Shown piece by piece: positions 46,015-59,341 of a DNA stretch of 64,000 bases. Each line of letters opens with the position of its first letter. Position 1 is the first letter of the stretch. This stretch comes from Apostichopus japonicus (lineage: Eukaryota > Echinodermata > Holothuroidea > Aspidochirotida > Stichopodidae). The notes below the pieces were generated by a model that was given only the letters and a program-made list of their open reading frames with translations, was not told the DNA's origin and made no database searches. The DNA is taken from the NCBI RefSeq assembly GCF_037975245.1, contig NC_092581.1, positions 5,731,501 through 5,795,500 on the forward strand. The letters run 5' to 3'. The position numbers and the translations under genes are program-made.

Positions 46015-46347
46015 TTGATATCACTATCGTTCGGTCCAGTTCCTTCTTTCTTTCTGAAGACACTCGGACTTCGATGAGAGTTGGTTGCAGTAACTTCGTG
46101 AACTGTATAGGCTCATTCACTTCACAATTTGTTGTCAAGAAGAGATAGGTCTGTTGACCTTTGGTTGGTAGGTTGCTTTAAATAGTTTTGAACGAAGACT
46201 TCTTAAATACTCGTTAAATTATCGTAAAATATGTTTAGCATAATAATAATTAAGATTAATATTTAATTTTTGTTGATTTTTACTGTTAAAATAGAAGTTT
46301 TTTGTACTTAACAACCACATCATATACGAAATGTTAACCCAACAATA
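46015..46347. promoter_or_regulatory. Upstream region of DYNLT1, possibly a divergent promoter
   Basis: 333 bp separate the DYNLT1 start codon (minus strand) from the ATG of the tentative plus-strand gene at 46348. No TATA box or known motif can be claimed; the role is inferred from position. Confidence 0.35.
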
Positions 46348-48222
46348 ATGGAACGATCTAAAATCTTAAACTCTCTCTCAATGCAATCGAATCGATTCAA
46401 CGACACTGGAATTGACTTCAAAATTCATGTACCAAAGGTAACTGAAGGCAGATAATTGATATCGGGATTGGAATAGGTAGAATCATTGCTGTAAGTTACA
46501 TGGAAACTTGCCAACGTTAGCAACTTTAATCGCATCGGTGATCATCGTTAATGGTGATTCACCAACCCCCGCCCCCACCCACTTCCGTTCCCCACACCCA
46601 CCGACGCAAGGCGGCCATAATTGTCACCAGGCCTGGCCCGTGCTGAATGTGCAGATCGCAAACTGTAACCTACCCAGGTTTGTACCATCACACATGTGTA
46701 CAAAAACTTCATAGGACTGGCAAAGTTACGGGACACATTATATTGTACATCTCCTTAACATATTGGTAGCACTCCTTAAATTATGGATGCCCTAGAATTA
46801 AATACGGACCAGCGCCAAGCCTGACGAAATATAGGAGGGATCAATGAATGGGGTGGGGGGGGGGGTTACATTCCCGGGACGCTGCGTCAATTATATATAT
46901 AGGGGACAACAGGGAAACATATAGGGGTAGGAATCTTCTCAAACCTTGGGAGGGGGGGGTGGATTTTTTTTCAGAGGTGATGAAATAAGTAAAGGACATT
47001 TACCAACCTAAGCATCGACGGCGTAAATTTCCAGTGTTGGGATGGGGATCTCGGAGAATTATTTCAAATGATATGCCATTAGATACAATTTCCAGGCACC
47101 TGACAGCACAAAATACTATTTCCCAGCCGGGTGTTGTTTCTATGGGTGGGTGGGTGGGTGGGGGGGGGGTATCTCTCCGAGAAAGTTTTAAAATTCAATA
47201 CCTTTAGATGCAATTTCCAGAACCAGGCTGACAGCCAAAAATAATGCATGTATAAACCTGTTCCTTGCATTTTGGGGCGGGGACGGGGATCGGAGGCTTC
47301 CCAATGTTTTAAGTTGTATACCTTTATATGTGATTTCCTGGTACCTGACAGGCTGACACCCAACATTACTGAACCAATGCCCATATGTCCCCGTTAGCCC
47401 TGCACTGCACATAACTACAACAACCTTTTGCGCATAGACCCCATTACATTAAAGCACTAAGGGGTGGAGGGTAATATTTGGAAGTGCAGACGCACACCTG
47501 TTTAATTAATCTGGGAGCACCTTTCCCCTCCTCAATTCTAAATCCCGGACTTATTTCGAAATGGAAACAACGTCACCAAAGGAAGGTGGAGGGCAGGGGA
47601 TAGGAAGCTTCCAAAAAGTGGGGGGGGGCACAACATCAGAGGAGCACTTTCTCATTCCACAACCACCAATCGTTATGCTATAAGCCGATACACACCGGCC
47701 AAATCACTTAAATATATATGATGTGTTAGTATGCTATCAATACTATATATTGAGATTGTTTGTTGTTAACCGTGCTACAAAAAGATATGAGATGCCATTT
47801 TAAAAGTAGCATGTACAGACTAAAAATAAATAATTAAACTAATAATTAAACTAATATTAAAATTAACAAAGGCTTAAGCTATCCAAAAGACAGTTCTTCA
47901 TCAAAGGGGCACCGGGCACATTTTATTTGCCAGGAAGGCACATTTGCTGTTTTGGAACAGAGTAAAGGAGGGGGGCACACTTACGCGTGCTCCCAATGGT
48001 CCCCGGCTCCTATCCCCCTGGTCGAGGGTATGTAGTAATGTTCGATTTGACGTAATTTACTTATCGAATCATTTCGAGGTCGATACTTTACTACAGATCG
48101 CTCTAAATAAAAGTGTATCAGAAACAAAATTGGAGCAAACACTGCAGGAAATAGGGGAAACTGCTTTTGAGCAAGTTATAGATAGCTATGACCACGGCGG
48201 TGGTGAAACTCCAGGGAAGTGA
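46348..48222 (+). CDS. Tentative two-exon small gene, unknown function
   Basis: Exon 46348-46437 starts at an ATG and gives MERSKILNSLSMQSNRFNDT and ten further residues, ending at AAAG|GTAACT in phase 0. Exon 48097-48222 has acceptor TTTACTACAG in phase 0 and encodes 41 residues, including LEQTLQEIGETAFEQVIDSY, to a TGA. Joined, they make 71 aa with a predicted amphipathic helix and an acidic, Gly-rich tail. I recognise no family. Both splice sites and phases fit, and the position is head-to-head with DYNLT1. Two short exons can still fit by chance, and the 1.66-kb intron contains a transposon-like end. Middle exons could also exist. Confidence 0.35.
46830..47640. repeat. G-run-rich region with a degenerate tandem repeat
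   Basis: Three diverged copies of about 130 bp (about 47040-47360), each with a GAATTATTTC/ATACCTTTAGAT-like block followed by CAATTTCCAG and CTGACAG. G runs occur at 46849-46864, 46951, 47160 and 47623. A hAT-like end (CCCCGGCTCCTATCCCCCTGG) lies near 48000-48024. Confidence 0.5.
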
Positions 48223-50437
48223 CGGGTCCGGGGAAGGAGTGAGGTCATGTGAATAGTTATATGAAGTTATTATTTCTCCAATCAAAGATGATCATTTGCA
48301 CCGGCCGGTTTTATCATCATTTTCATAGATTTGTTTATCTTTGCTTGAGTTCTGTTAATTTTTTTTATGATTTAACGAATTCAATGTCCAAAACTTTTAA
48401 GTTACTCAAAGTTACTATTCCGCCATCATGCTGCCTGTAATTCATTACAAAATAGTAGAACCGAAGGCACATTGCGATAAAGGTAAAACACCGTTCCGAT
48501 AAACTTTTACAAAGTTGTCCTCTTTTTCTCTGCTGGTTTGATACCGTACTTTTTAAGAAAAGTCACCCAGAAAAGGACCTGGGCACAAAAAAACCAAACG
48601 ACTGATCCGCTCTCATCCCAGTCCCCTTGCATCGGGACTGTGACTGTGTGATTCATCAGGTGTGTATCATGATTCCCCACGAAAGGGAATGCATGTAGAT
48701 ACAACACATGATCTGGTTTGATTGGCTTATAACTATATGATGATATAGTGCCAATCATTTTCAAGGAGCCTGAGTAATACTTCAAACATTCCCGAAGCTC
48801 CGCCTTCTTTCTCAAGTACGGATGCTAGTAAACAACATATGTTTGTTTCTACTCTAACATATGTTCTTACGTAGTACTTTTAATTATGTTAACTTTTCGA
48901 TACTAAAATCCATCCGCATGGGATTGAACTATCGAAAATATTGAATTATTAATTTCAAATTTGGTCAAATTTTGTGAACTTCATGCCATATGTAAGGATT
49001 TTTTTTATTATGCAAGGTTCCATCCATCTGTGCATACTGTTATCCCATTTGGCTGCTATGCGGTGGATAACACTTACATCATGTGAACCGTCAGGCAAAA
49101 GTGCATGGCCAACCCACACCTCAAGGAAGAACTATAGGGTGCTTGTGATATCCCGTACGGTTAGCAATTGATGCTCAACAAACGTAATGTTAATTGTAAC
49201 ACTGATGCAAAAACAGCAGCATAGTAGCCGGTTGGGAGTCTGAGAGAGGTGGGTATGTAAATGAAATAAGCTTGCTGCAATGAAAAAAAAAAAACGGAAT
49301 TGTTTAGCCTGCCACATGAAACAAACTACGGGAGAACACGAAATTAGCCTAACATGCAGGTCAGGGAAGGCTGCAGTGGATCATCAACCAAATTTCTTTG
49401 TAGCACCATTTCCCCATGATGCAAGTCATCTATGATGTCCTTCTAAGCCCCTGCATCAGGGATATTTGCAGTATCATTGTACAATCGGAGAAACTGTCGG
49501 AATTGTGTCGACTCTGTTCCAGCAAGTCCAATCGTTGGATCACTCAGATGCGGCCCGATGATTTTATATACCGGAACAATTTAACCCCGTACTTTGTGTT
49601 CAAATATAAAAGGACTTAGTTTGGCTACTTACAAAAATAATTTTAAGTCTACTAGTAAGTGGGCCCCAGCTGTAATTATACCGCCTACGTCATTAGAGAC
49701 ATGATGATATGATAAATACTGGCTCCAGCAAAATTATTGTCGATTCAACTCACTAAGCGTTTATTAGTATCCAGGGGTATTTATTGGTTCGTTAACAGGA
49801 ACATATGCTCAACGGTGTACAGTATACAGTGACTAACATATCTATGCTATGTTTATTAGGAAACAGTATGGTTTGTTACAGTGAACAGCTTGATGGGGAA
49901 CGGTGAATTGGGACACCGCAAAAAGGGTTGGGTATGCTAAAATGGGAACAGAAGTTAGAGAACAATACAAAGTTAAGCTCGCTTTGTGACAATATTTGCG
50001 TCCACATTTAAGTTTTCTTCTATATGATTGGACGAAGCTGCATGGGCGTGACGGGGATGAGGGAGGGGGAGGGGGGGGGGTGGCAGAGGTTGTGCCAAAC
50101 GGCTGTTGTGGATGATTATATGTTGTTGAAAGTTCTAGGCCTATTACTCCACAGCACCACAGCAACGTGAACAGTTTATTTATTTCAATTGACGTTATGA
50201 TCTGATTGCATCCGCATCCGTGTGAATGATCTGCTTAAACGAAATATTTCAGATTTTTTTTTTGTGAAACCATTATCGCATTGGACTTAAAATGAAGTTA
50301 GAACTATTTAAAATTTATATAACAATTACTAAAATCCTCAGCGGCCGGCCTAGCTGCCGTCGAGCTTCAAAGAAAAATCTTCAAACAATGTCGAGTTAGC
50401 TATTTACTGATTGCAGTCTTGTGTGTCAGAAATTGAT
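48223..50437. other. Intergenic stretch, no gene supported
   Basis: Several open frames of 60-107 codons on both strands lack splice context or recognisable domains. A G/C-run patch lies at 50050-50085. Confidence 0.5.
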
Positions 50438-50445
50438 CCCTAATA

Positions 50446-50927
50446 CAGGGCCGTCTTAACGCATGGGCCCACTGGGCCCTGGCCCAGGGCCCCGCGATGT
50501 CAGGGGCCCCCAATCGTAGTAACCCCATGTCTTAATCTGGGAGGAAAACTTATTGAATAGGCCATTATGCCTGATTGAATTCGATACGTGACAACTTGTG
50601 ACGAGAGTTGGTGAAACACTTGAGAGTTTGACACTCGAATCTAAGTTGGCAACCCTGGAATATTGTTAGGCAAGGGATGGAGGGCAACTGGAAGATTACT
50701 CTTCTATAATGTATTTCAGCTTTTAGATATATCACGTATGTTGTTCAGCTAAATTAGTTTTATGCTTTATGCGCGACATAGGGAGGGGTGGTAAATGCAG
50801 GCATGTCTATGCTTGAGCGATTGTCAAGGATGTCAATTTTTCACGCAACTTTTTTCGAACTCACTTGATTGAGGGGCCCCGCTCCATTGCCGGGCCCAGG
50901 GCCCGGTGATCTCTTAAGACGGCCCTG
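50446..50927. mobile_element. Non-autonomous hAT element, complete
   Basis: 482 bp with perfect 14-bp terminal repeats CAGGGCCGTCTTAA and an exact 8-bp duplication CCCTAATA (50438-50445 and 50928-50935). Subterminal GGGCCC-rich blocks occur at both ends. No coding capacity. Confidence 0.95.
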
Positions 50928-53900
50928 CCCTAATACGATTGTCAATGACAAGGATCTGTGAAGCTTTTCCTTCCTAGCAACAGTCAACATTCTTTATAAA
51001 GTTAACGATCATCGTAATACACCATATTCTAAACATATGAATTAATATCGCAGACTTAGGCTGATAACCCTAGACTTGTCGATCCCTGTACGACAGGATT
51101 TCCAGATCTTCAATAGATTATGGGCACTTAACTGGGCAGTTAATAGATTTTTAATCGGAAGGTCGTCTACTGATAAGGTAGGCTACATAGATGAAACATA
51201 AGTGACCACTAATTTTCGGGCACTACTAAAGGACCATTAAACTGAGAACAGGTACAAGAACAACTGTGAACCAACAAAGAACGATGTCAACTTTTCTACT
51301 CAACTATTGCATTACTAAAACACAATGTTTTATTCCCATGGCGCTGTCAAGCTTCCGTATATGACTTTTCTGCTGGTTGACTTTTTTGTTGTTGTATTTT
51401 TTATTACAACCGCCTTCATACAGTAGACAGTAACAAGTAACAAGTCAAATAGGCTATCCATATTAAGTGTGAGACAGCGCGTGCAGGGCATCTCGCCATT
51501 CCAGGTTAACAACACCAACTCTGATGAAATACCGTATGTGGAATAACTTCACAGAAGAAACATAAAGTGTTTATATTAGTAGTCACATTGTCTGATCTGG
51601 CAAGTCAGTCCAATGAGACAGTGTAACCAATGATTATTTGGTGTGTTGACGGCAGAAATCGATTACACTAGCTTAAAACCACACAACCACTGGCAGGGGT
51701 TGACACCTGTGTTCACGAGGTAAGATTTAAGAAACAGTAAATTTGGCGATTTAGTGGCCGATGGCATGTGATGTCTTCTTATTGAAAAGCTTCCGCGAAG
51801 AAAATAACCAACTGCTGAGGCTTTAATGAAATAATTAAAAACATGTATGATCGTTGGGTCAATAAGTTAGAGAAAGCAACTGTTACCATAGTTCAGTACA
51901 GGTCTAGGCTACATTAGCCTACAGTATACAACATCATCTGTGGGTCCTCATGGTCACGAGCCCATCTCAATAGTTTATTATTATGTCGGGTGTAGTGGAA
52001 CTCGTTGAGCACGGACGATTTGGTTAGTAACGGTAGAATGAGAACCACGTCGAAAGTTGAGGAAGTTAAAGCTGTTGATTCTGTTCACACAGGTTCAAGT
52101 ACTTAGATCAACTTAGATTATGTTACACTAATATTGATAATTGATGTAGCTAGTCCCCTAGGCCTAACTTCTAGGTCTACTGTAGGTATAGTTACAAGTA
52201 TCCCTACTGTAGGACCAAATATGTTATTAGAATAAGACACTTCTTCATAGGAGATGGTTTAAGCTACAACTACAGTTTAGTACTAGTTAGACTGAAACAG
52301 TTACACACAACTTGAATTTAAAGCAAATGCACAAGCTTTACATTTTGTGGACAAGAGGAAACTTGTCATTTTGTGACATATGGTAAGCATCGGCCGATGT
52401 TTAATAGGTTGGCTTATGTTGTGTATTACTTTTCAAATTAATGGGAAAGGGGTGTAGGTTTCATTGATGTCCTTACAAATTTCTGCTAGCGTCTTGTTGC
52501 ATTACTTACTTGAAGCTGCGATTAAGCAGAATAGCCAAACATTTTCCCAAAAGTAAATCAGGCCAATACTCAGTGTTACTCAGATAAGTTTGCAATTGAG
52601 TTAGATAAATTTGCCATCTAGATTATTTTTCACCAAGTAGCCTTAATGTGATTGATAGAGCAAATTTAAGGTCATCAGTATTTTAAACAGTTTTTCGCAT
52701 GCTAACAAATGCTAAAAGTTATAAAAAGTACTTGCCTGGAAGTTCAGACTCTCCAAAAATTGGAGCATGACTGACCATTAATTTAGAGCTATACAAAATT
52801 GGGGTCAATATGATATTTAAAATCAATTCTCAATACTTTCCACACCCAGACATTTTTCTGTTACATTGTGAACAACATGCAAAAAGAAAACTGGAAAACT
52901 TGAACATGGTTTTCAACTTGTCTAGTCAGGTAAATAAACTACCTTGTTTAATACTGGATCATTTTATACCGAGAATACTATCAAGAAATTGATAAAAAAT
53001 TTAATCAAATAGTTGCCTTCTTATTTGAAAAGTGTTTCTGTGAGCTTCATTTGCACTTGAAGTAGATCATTGGAGGGGAGAGCTCTGTAAAATATTTATA
53101 GCAAGTTAAAATCTTGATCAGGTCAAGTAGCAAATTCCCCTTGACATAAAACCTAAGCATGAATTGTGCATCAGCATAATCCTAGCACGCTCCTTGAAAT
53201 CCAAAATGGAAGACTTGACTCTCTCTCATCATAATGCATTATTTGTACTGTCAGGATTATTGCAATAACTCTATCAATATAAAATCAGTTCTATTAAATG
53301 TTCTATTATGAATATCAATTACCATACTGTCTAAAACAGTAATAATTAAACATGGACTAACATGACTAACACACTAGAATATTCTTCAAGAGTACTACAG
53401 GCGTTCACAATCGACATAATACTGTAATTTTATTAATAATACATAAAGTTTTACACCCATTAATTGGGAGAAAAAGTAGTTTGAAAAAAAAAGAAAAAAA
53501 AAAGGTTTTCTGAAAGATATTTTAAAATGCAGCTGGTACAGACTGCAGGATTTTGGTGACTGTGTTATATTTTATTGTACAGACATACAGTGTATATTAT
53601 GCATCTAGTCAAGTTCTCTATCACCGAACTCGACTCAAGTGGACACAGGAATGAAGTGCTTGGATCTTTTGCCGTACAATTCTTTATCAGTATTGAAATA
53701 GTTCCAAGTGTTGCTGTTTTATGTAAATATTAGTATATGATAAGATATTCCGAAACAAGACAGGTGTATCATGAAATTGTGTACTTAAATGATCAAAAAT
53801 GCACAGTGCAGAGGTACTGTATGTACAGTACTGAGTTACAGCACAGTTAACTGGCAATGTACATATACAGTAGTATGTATCAGTAGGTGAATTGTATGTG

Positions 53901-54628
53901 TGCAATCAACTTGTTTTTCCCCTGAGATGATAATTATTCATGACATTTGCAAATGTATCTTCTCACTAATTTAAGACAATTAAGACTTAATTTATATCAG
54001 TCGTTATTGTATTTCTGTACTACATTTAAGTTCTGACAAATGACAAATTGAATTTTTGAATTCCTATTAATCACTTTAATCTGTCACTTTCTTCCTAAAA
54101 AGTAGCAACACTTCATGCTTAGTCTCAATTTGCTGTGGCCTGCTGTATTACAGAGACAACGAAAGTTAACGATGGAATATTGCAAGTTATTGTGCTATTG
54201 TGCAAGTTACAATTTAAGTTGTTAATTCACTAAGCCCAAATCAGTGTATATATATCCCTGAACACTTTGCCAGTCTGCAGTTTTAGTGAATTTCATTGGA
54301 TGTGTGTAAATAAAGGTGAAATGCCACACAAGGAACTGTTATAACTTTATAAATTAAGTGCTAACTGCACTGATATGGAACCAATAAAGGGAAGTCATCA
54401 CATTAGAATCAAAATTGGGATGGATGAAAAAGGCAAAACAGCTCAGAATTAACTGTTGTATGGAGGACATTTAATTATTGTGCTTTATACAGTGATGAGT
54501 ATATTTGGAATCAACAACAGTACAAAATGGAGGTTATTTCACTGGCCTAAAGTTTGACTCAGTAGGTGACAGTTCACAGAACTCAAGGCATTAATGATTA
54601 ATTCATATATTGTAGTACTGAGTTAATG

Positions 54629-54654
54629 CAGGGAGTTGTTATGACAACTCCCTG
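54629..54654. repeat. Miniature hairpin of two fused transposon ends (site 2)
   Basis: A 26-bp hairpin with 11-bp arms: CAGGGAGTTGT, loop TATG, then the exact reverse complement. It is flanked by the 7-bp duplication GTTAATG (54622-54628 and 54655-54661). Confidence 0.75.
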
Positions 54655-55604
54655 GTTAATGTGTCCTCTCCTTCTGTGATGGTAATTTGATATAATAGAG
54701 TTACCAGCATGTGTACTACTGCTGTATAGACAGTTGCATATTAATTGCATACTGTGCATATCATATAGTCGCATACATCTCTTCTGTGATAGAGAGACTT
54801 TAATACTGCATTTTTAGTAGAACGTGAAAACTTGTGCAAACACGGAGTATTGAATGCTATATTGTCTGTACTGGTTTTGACTATATAAACTGTTCTTGTA
54901 TGGTTAACTGGCTTTATACACTATAACTTCAAATCTGGCTGATTTACATTGTATTAAAGTCCTGCTGTACAGTTACAATTGTCACAAGTAGGGTTCAACT
55001 TTACACTTGGTGCACATCAGATAATACTCTAGTTCTTAGAGGTGTAACACGTACTGCTCTAGTGAACAACAATCGTTATTGGTATTTTCAAAAAGAAAAG
55101 AGTATAAGTCATAGATCCTTGAAAATCTACCCCATTGATCCCAAAAGATTACCTTTGTGTATATCACTGTAATCCACATTTATTTCATTGGATGATGGAT
55201 AACTTTTTGTATGAATTACCATTCACCTATGATGCAAACTGAGTAATGGTAAGCTAGTTCGCTGACAAAGTCATTTGTGCAGTACATGGCTTTGTGATGT
55301 ATTTGTGGGAAGTAAATCTTGTAGATCTAGTCAGTCTTACCTTTTAATGTCTTCATTTAAATTCTATGTAACCACAGGTATGTGTCTAAGGTATTTTCTA
55401 GGTAACAATGCATACATCTGATAATGCATACACTATATACACTGACATTAACTTATGTATATTGCTATACAAATGTAAAAGTGTCTATCAATGTCTGAAT
55501 AAATCAAAGAACCTTAAGTATTTCAAATGTAATATGACAAGTGAAATTAAGACACAACAAGAATTACATTCAGTCAGTTTGAAAAGTGAAAATATTAGTT
55601 GCAT

Positions 55605-55790
55605 GCAGTAGCATGCAGGGCCCCCTCTCCCACTGGGGGAAACTATGCTGGCCACCATACTTTGCCTTGCACACATGTTTTGACTGTCATATTGGTGGCA
55701 TGCAGTAGCTTGCAGGGCCCACCTCTCCCACTTGGGCAAACTATGCTGGCCACCATACTTTGCCTTGCACTCTTGTATTCATACTGTCAC
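55605..55790. repeat. Two-copy tandem duplication
   Basis: Two copies, about 100 bp apart, of CATGCAGTAGC(A/T)TGCAGGGCC and ACTATGCTGGCCACCATACT. Open frames on both strands here are shadows. Confidence 0.85.
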
Positions 55791-57462
55791 TATAATGCAC
55801 TAGTATTTAACTAGTTTGACATTTCTTGTAAAGCTGGGTGTTGTACAACGTAACAACAGTACTGTAGATACACAACATTTTGTACACATATATTAGCTAA
55901 CTTTATCTGTATTATTTTCAACTAATGAAAGGCGATCTTCTGTGTCTCACTACGCTGCTATGTGGGTTTGTTGACTTTTTGTTATGCAAATTGATTTGAT
56001 AGGTTGAAACTGTTGTATTGAAGCAATCATTTGGTATTTGATTTGTTTGTATTACCTTACCCCCTTGCATATTTCACAGGTCAGCAGCCCTGTACTTTGC
56101 AGTCTTTGGACTGTATCATGCAGACTGCTTATCTGTGGATGTTTGGTTATATCAACTCTACCTAATTGTTTCCTATCTTGTTTGATATGTAAATGAGTTT
56201 GATTCTCTTTAGTATTGCTCAGTGATCAAATAGAAAGTAGTGACTCAAGTACAGCCAGACAGTGTGTTATCATTTGATATCATTGGATTGTTTATATATG
56301 AGGAAAGTGGATGAAAGCAATCAAACAAGGTACAGTTTTAAGCTATTGATCGTCATCATTCTCTTGAATTTTCAATTGGCGAACATGGTTCTGTTGGGAT
56401 TTATAGAAAGTAGGCTTGATAGAACAGAAAACTGCCTTCTTTTTGGACTGTATTCTGGAGAAGCAACGTGCAACTAATGCAACATAGAAGCCATGTAAAC
56501 ATAATTACTCAGGAACTTATTACTGACTTTGCGATCTTGATTGGTCTCCTAAAAATTTGCCATTGTTTTTTCATTTGATGGTTTTTAGATGTCGTTTTAC
56601 TGCAATTATACCAATTCCAAGATTCATGTTTTCAGTAGTAGAAACTAACATTGATATGTATGTTTCGGGCAGTACTGAATTGAAGTCTCTATGTTCCATT
56701 ACTTACTGTAGTTCCAGGTAATCTACAAGTTTCTACATGCTGGTGACTAATGTATTGACGGTATGTTGGGCATTTTATGTAAGAAAGCTGGTATGGCGTG
56801 TGTTGCATATCACTTAGTGAGCTGCATAATTGGTGATCGTCAAAGTTACACTTGAAGATATATGTGGGTGTGCTGTTAGCATTGATCTCGATTACTGTCT
56901 TATGTGGGCTCAAAGTAAACTTTATAAGGAGGAGTGGTAGTCTGTTCTGTAAATAGTTTTCTCTGTTACGAGTTTGTTTTCTGGATGTCGTACTGCTAAA
57001 CTGGGCTGTGTGTCTGCACAGTCAAAACAAATCTACAGTAGGCAAACCTTCTAAGAAAGAAAAACTGTACATCTTCAGTCTCTAGTGCAGTTATATACAA
57101 TTGGTAATTAAATGAAGAACTTTCCTTCTTTTCTAGATATATAGTATGATCATCATTCCACACTGTTTGCATCTTACGAATGTCGTTAATATTTTTACTC
57201 TGTTGCACCTGTAATTTAACTGACAAGTGGTGAACATTGTTGGATTAATTTGTCTTGTTTCTGGCAAAATTATTAAAAAATTGGATTTACTTGCGATGTA
57301 TTAGAGATCTATTTTAATCTGGAGATAAGCTTACAAATTATTGACTTGCAATTATTATTTTTGGGATGTTCAGTTTAGTGATTATCTTTGGCAATTACTG
57401 TAATTACTGTATGAGGGATACAATCATTGTTGAATCTCTTGAATGATGATCTGACTTATAGT

Positions 57463-58725
57463 ACTAATGATAATACATGATCCTTACTTTATTGATCATA
57501 CATGATCATTACAGCACTGATCATACATGATCATTACTATACTGATCATACATGATCATCACGGTACTGATCTTACATGATCCTTACTGTACTGATCATA
57601 CATGATCCTTACTGTACTGATCATACATGATCATTACTGTACTGATCATACATAATCATTACTTTACTGATCATACATGATCATTACTATACTGATCATA
57701 CATGATCATTACTGTACTGATCATACATGATCATTACTGTACTGATCATACATAATCATTACTGTACTGATCATACATGATCATTACTGTACTGATTATA
57801 CATAATCATTACTGTACTGATCATACATGATCATTACTATACTGATCATACATGATCCTTACTGTACTGATCATACATGATCCTTACTGTACTGATCATA
57901 CATGATCATCACAGTATTGATCATACATGATCCTTACTGTACTGATCATACATGATCATTACTATACTGATCATACATGATCATTACTGTACTGATCATA
58001 CATGATCATTACTGTACTGATCATACATGATCATTACTGTACTGATCATACATGATCATTACTGTACTGATCATACATGATCATTACTATACTGATCATA
58101 CATGATCATCACAGTATTGATCATACATGATCCTTACTGTACTGATCATACATGATCATTACTATACTGATCATACATGATCATTACTATACTGATCATA
58201 CATGATCATTACTGTACTGATCATACATGATCATTACTGTACTGATCATACATGATCATTACTGTACTGATCATACATAATCATTACTGTACTGATCATA
58301 CATGATCCTTACTGTACTGATCATACATGATCATCACAGTATTGATCATACATGATCCTTACTGTACTGATCTTACATGATCCTTACTGTACTGATCTTA
58401 CTTGATCCTTACTGTACTGATCATACATGATCATTACTGTACTGATTATACTTGATCATTACTGTACTGATCACATGATCATTACTGTACTGATCATACA
58501 TGATCATTACTGTACTGATTATACATGATCCTTACTGTACTGATCATACATTATCATTACTGTACTGATCATACATGATCATTACTGTACTGATTATACT
58601 TGATCATTACTGTACTGATCATACATGATCAGTACAGTAATGATCAAGTATGATCAGTACAGTAATTATCATACATAATCATTACTATACTGATCAAACA
58701 TGATCAGTACTGTACTGATGATTCC
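57463..58725. repeat. 25-bp minisatellite with palindromic TGATCA unit
   Basis: About 50 copies of a 25-bp unit, TGATCATACATGATCATTAC plus TGTAC. The core TGATCATACATGATCA is nearly its own reverse complement. Recurrent variants (CCTTAC, ATCACAG, CATAATC) recur in register blocks, indicating segmental amplification. Near 58626-58700 copies flip orientation (GATCAGTACAGTAATGATCA). Confidence 0.95.
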
Positions 58726-59341
58726 ATTAATGAACATCTTGTGCTTACTGGACAGGTACAAACATAAGAACTTATAAGCTTGAATTGATTTGTAAGATTT
58801 GCAAATAGTTGGAAGTGAGTACTTGTGTCTTTTGATGTGAAGCTATCATGAATGAAGTCAAATTGTAGAGATGAATTACCATCCAGCATTAAATATGTCT
58901 CCATGCATCTACATCTCCACATGGTACAGTATGTTGGTAATGGCTGCTCACTTGTTGTGGTGCATGCTGCACAAATGAAAGATGTCTACTGTACACTTGA
59001 TTAATTGTAGAAGTTGCAGACATTTTAGTGAATACAAGTACAGTAGCTACTTCTGAGAACATGGTTTGTCATGTGTGCCATTTTTGGCCAATTATTAGCT
59101 GGCATTCATGAAATAGGGAAATCTAAGGTAGACAATGGAATGAAATTGTCTACAGTACAGAGTAAATAAAGGTACGCTAGGTCACCAGTCAGTTACCCTT
59201 CAGAATGAATTAATATTTCATTTCTTACATTTGATGAACTTTGGATTATTCGGTTTTCCCTTTTACAGTCTGCCAATGGGCTTGCCCAGTCACTTCTGGT
59301 TATAATATAAACAATGAGCTGGTAAAGACAGGCAAACCAAG

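Larger units (their letters stand above)
50936..57462. other. Long gene-poor stretch upstream of the SYTL gene
   Basis: No exon with recognisable protein similarity. One possible small exon begins at the ATG at 51983 and reads 13 codons (MSGVVELVEHGRF) to a GTTAGT donor-like site, but it has no matching partner. A 5' UTR exon of the SYTL gene may lie here, because the start exon at 59269 has an acceptor. Confidence 0.5.

Noticed and set aside
48507-48815. 102-codon minus-strand open frame
   Set aside because: Begins at a TTG, has no splice sites or recognisable domain, and sits in gene-poor repeat-rich sequence.
51983-52022. Possible first exon MSGVVELVEHGRF
   Set aside because: Too short, with a weak donor and no in-phase partner exon; kept only as a note.
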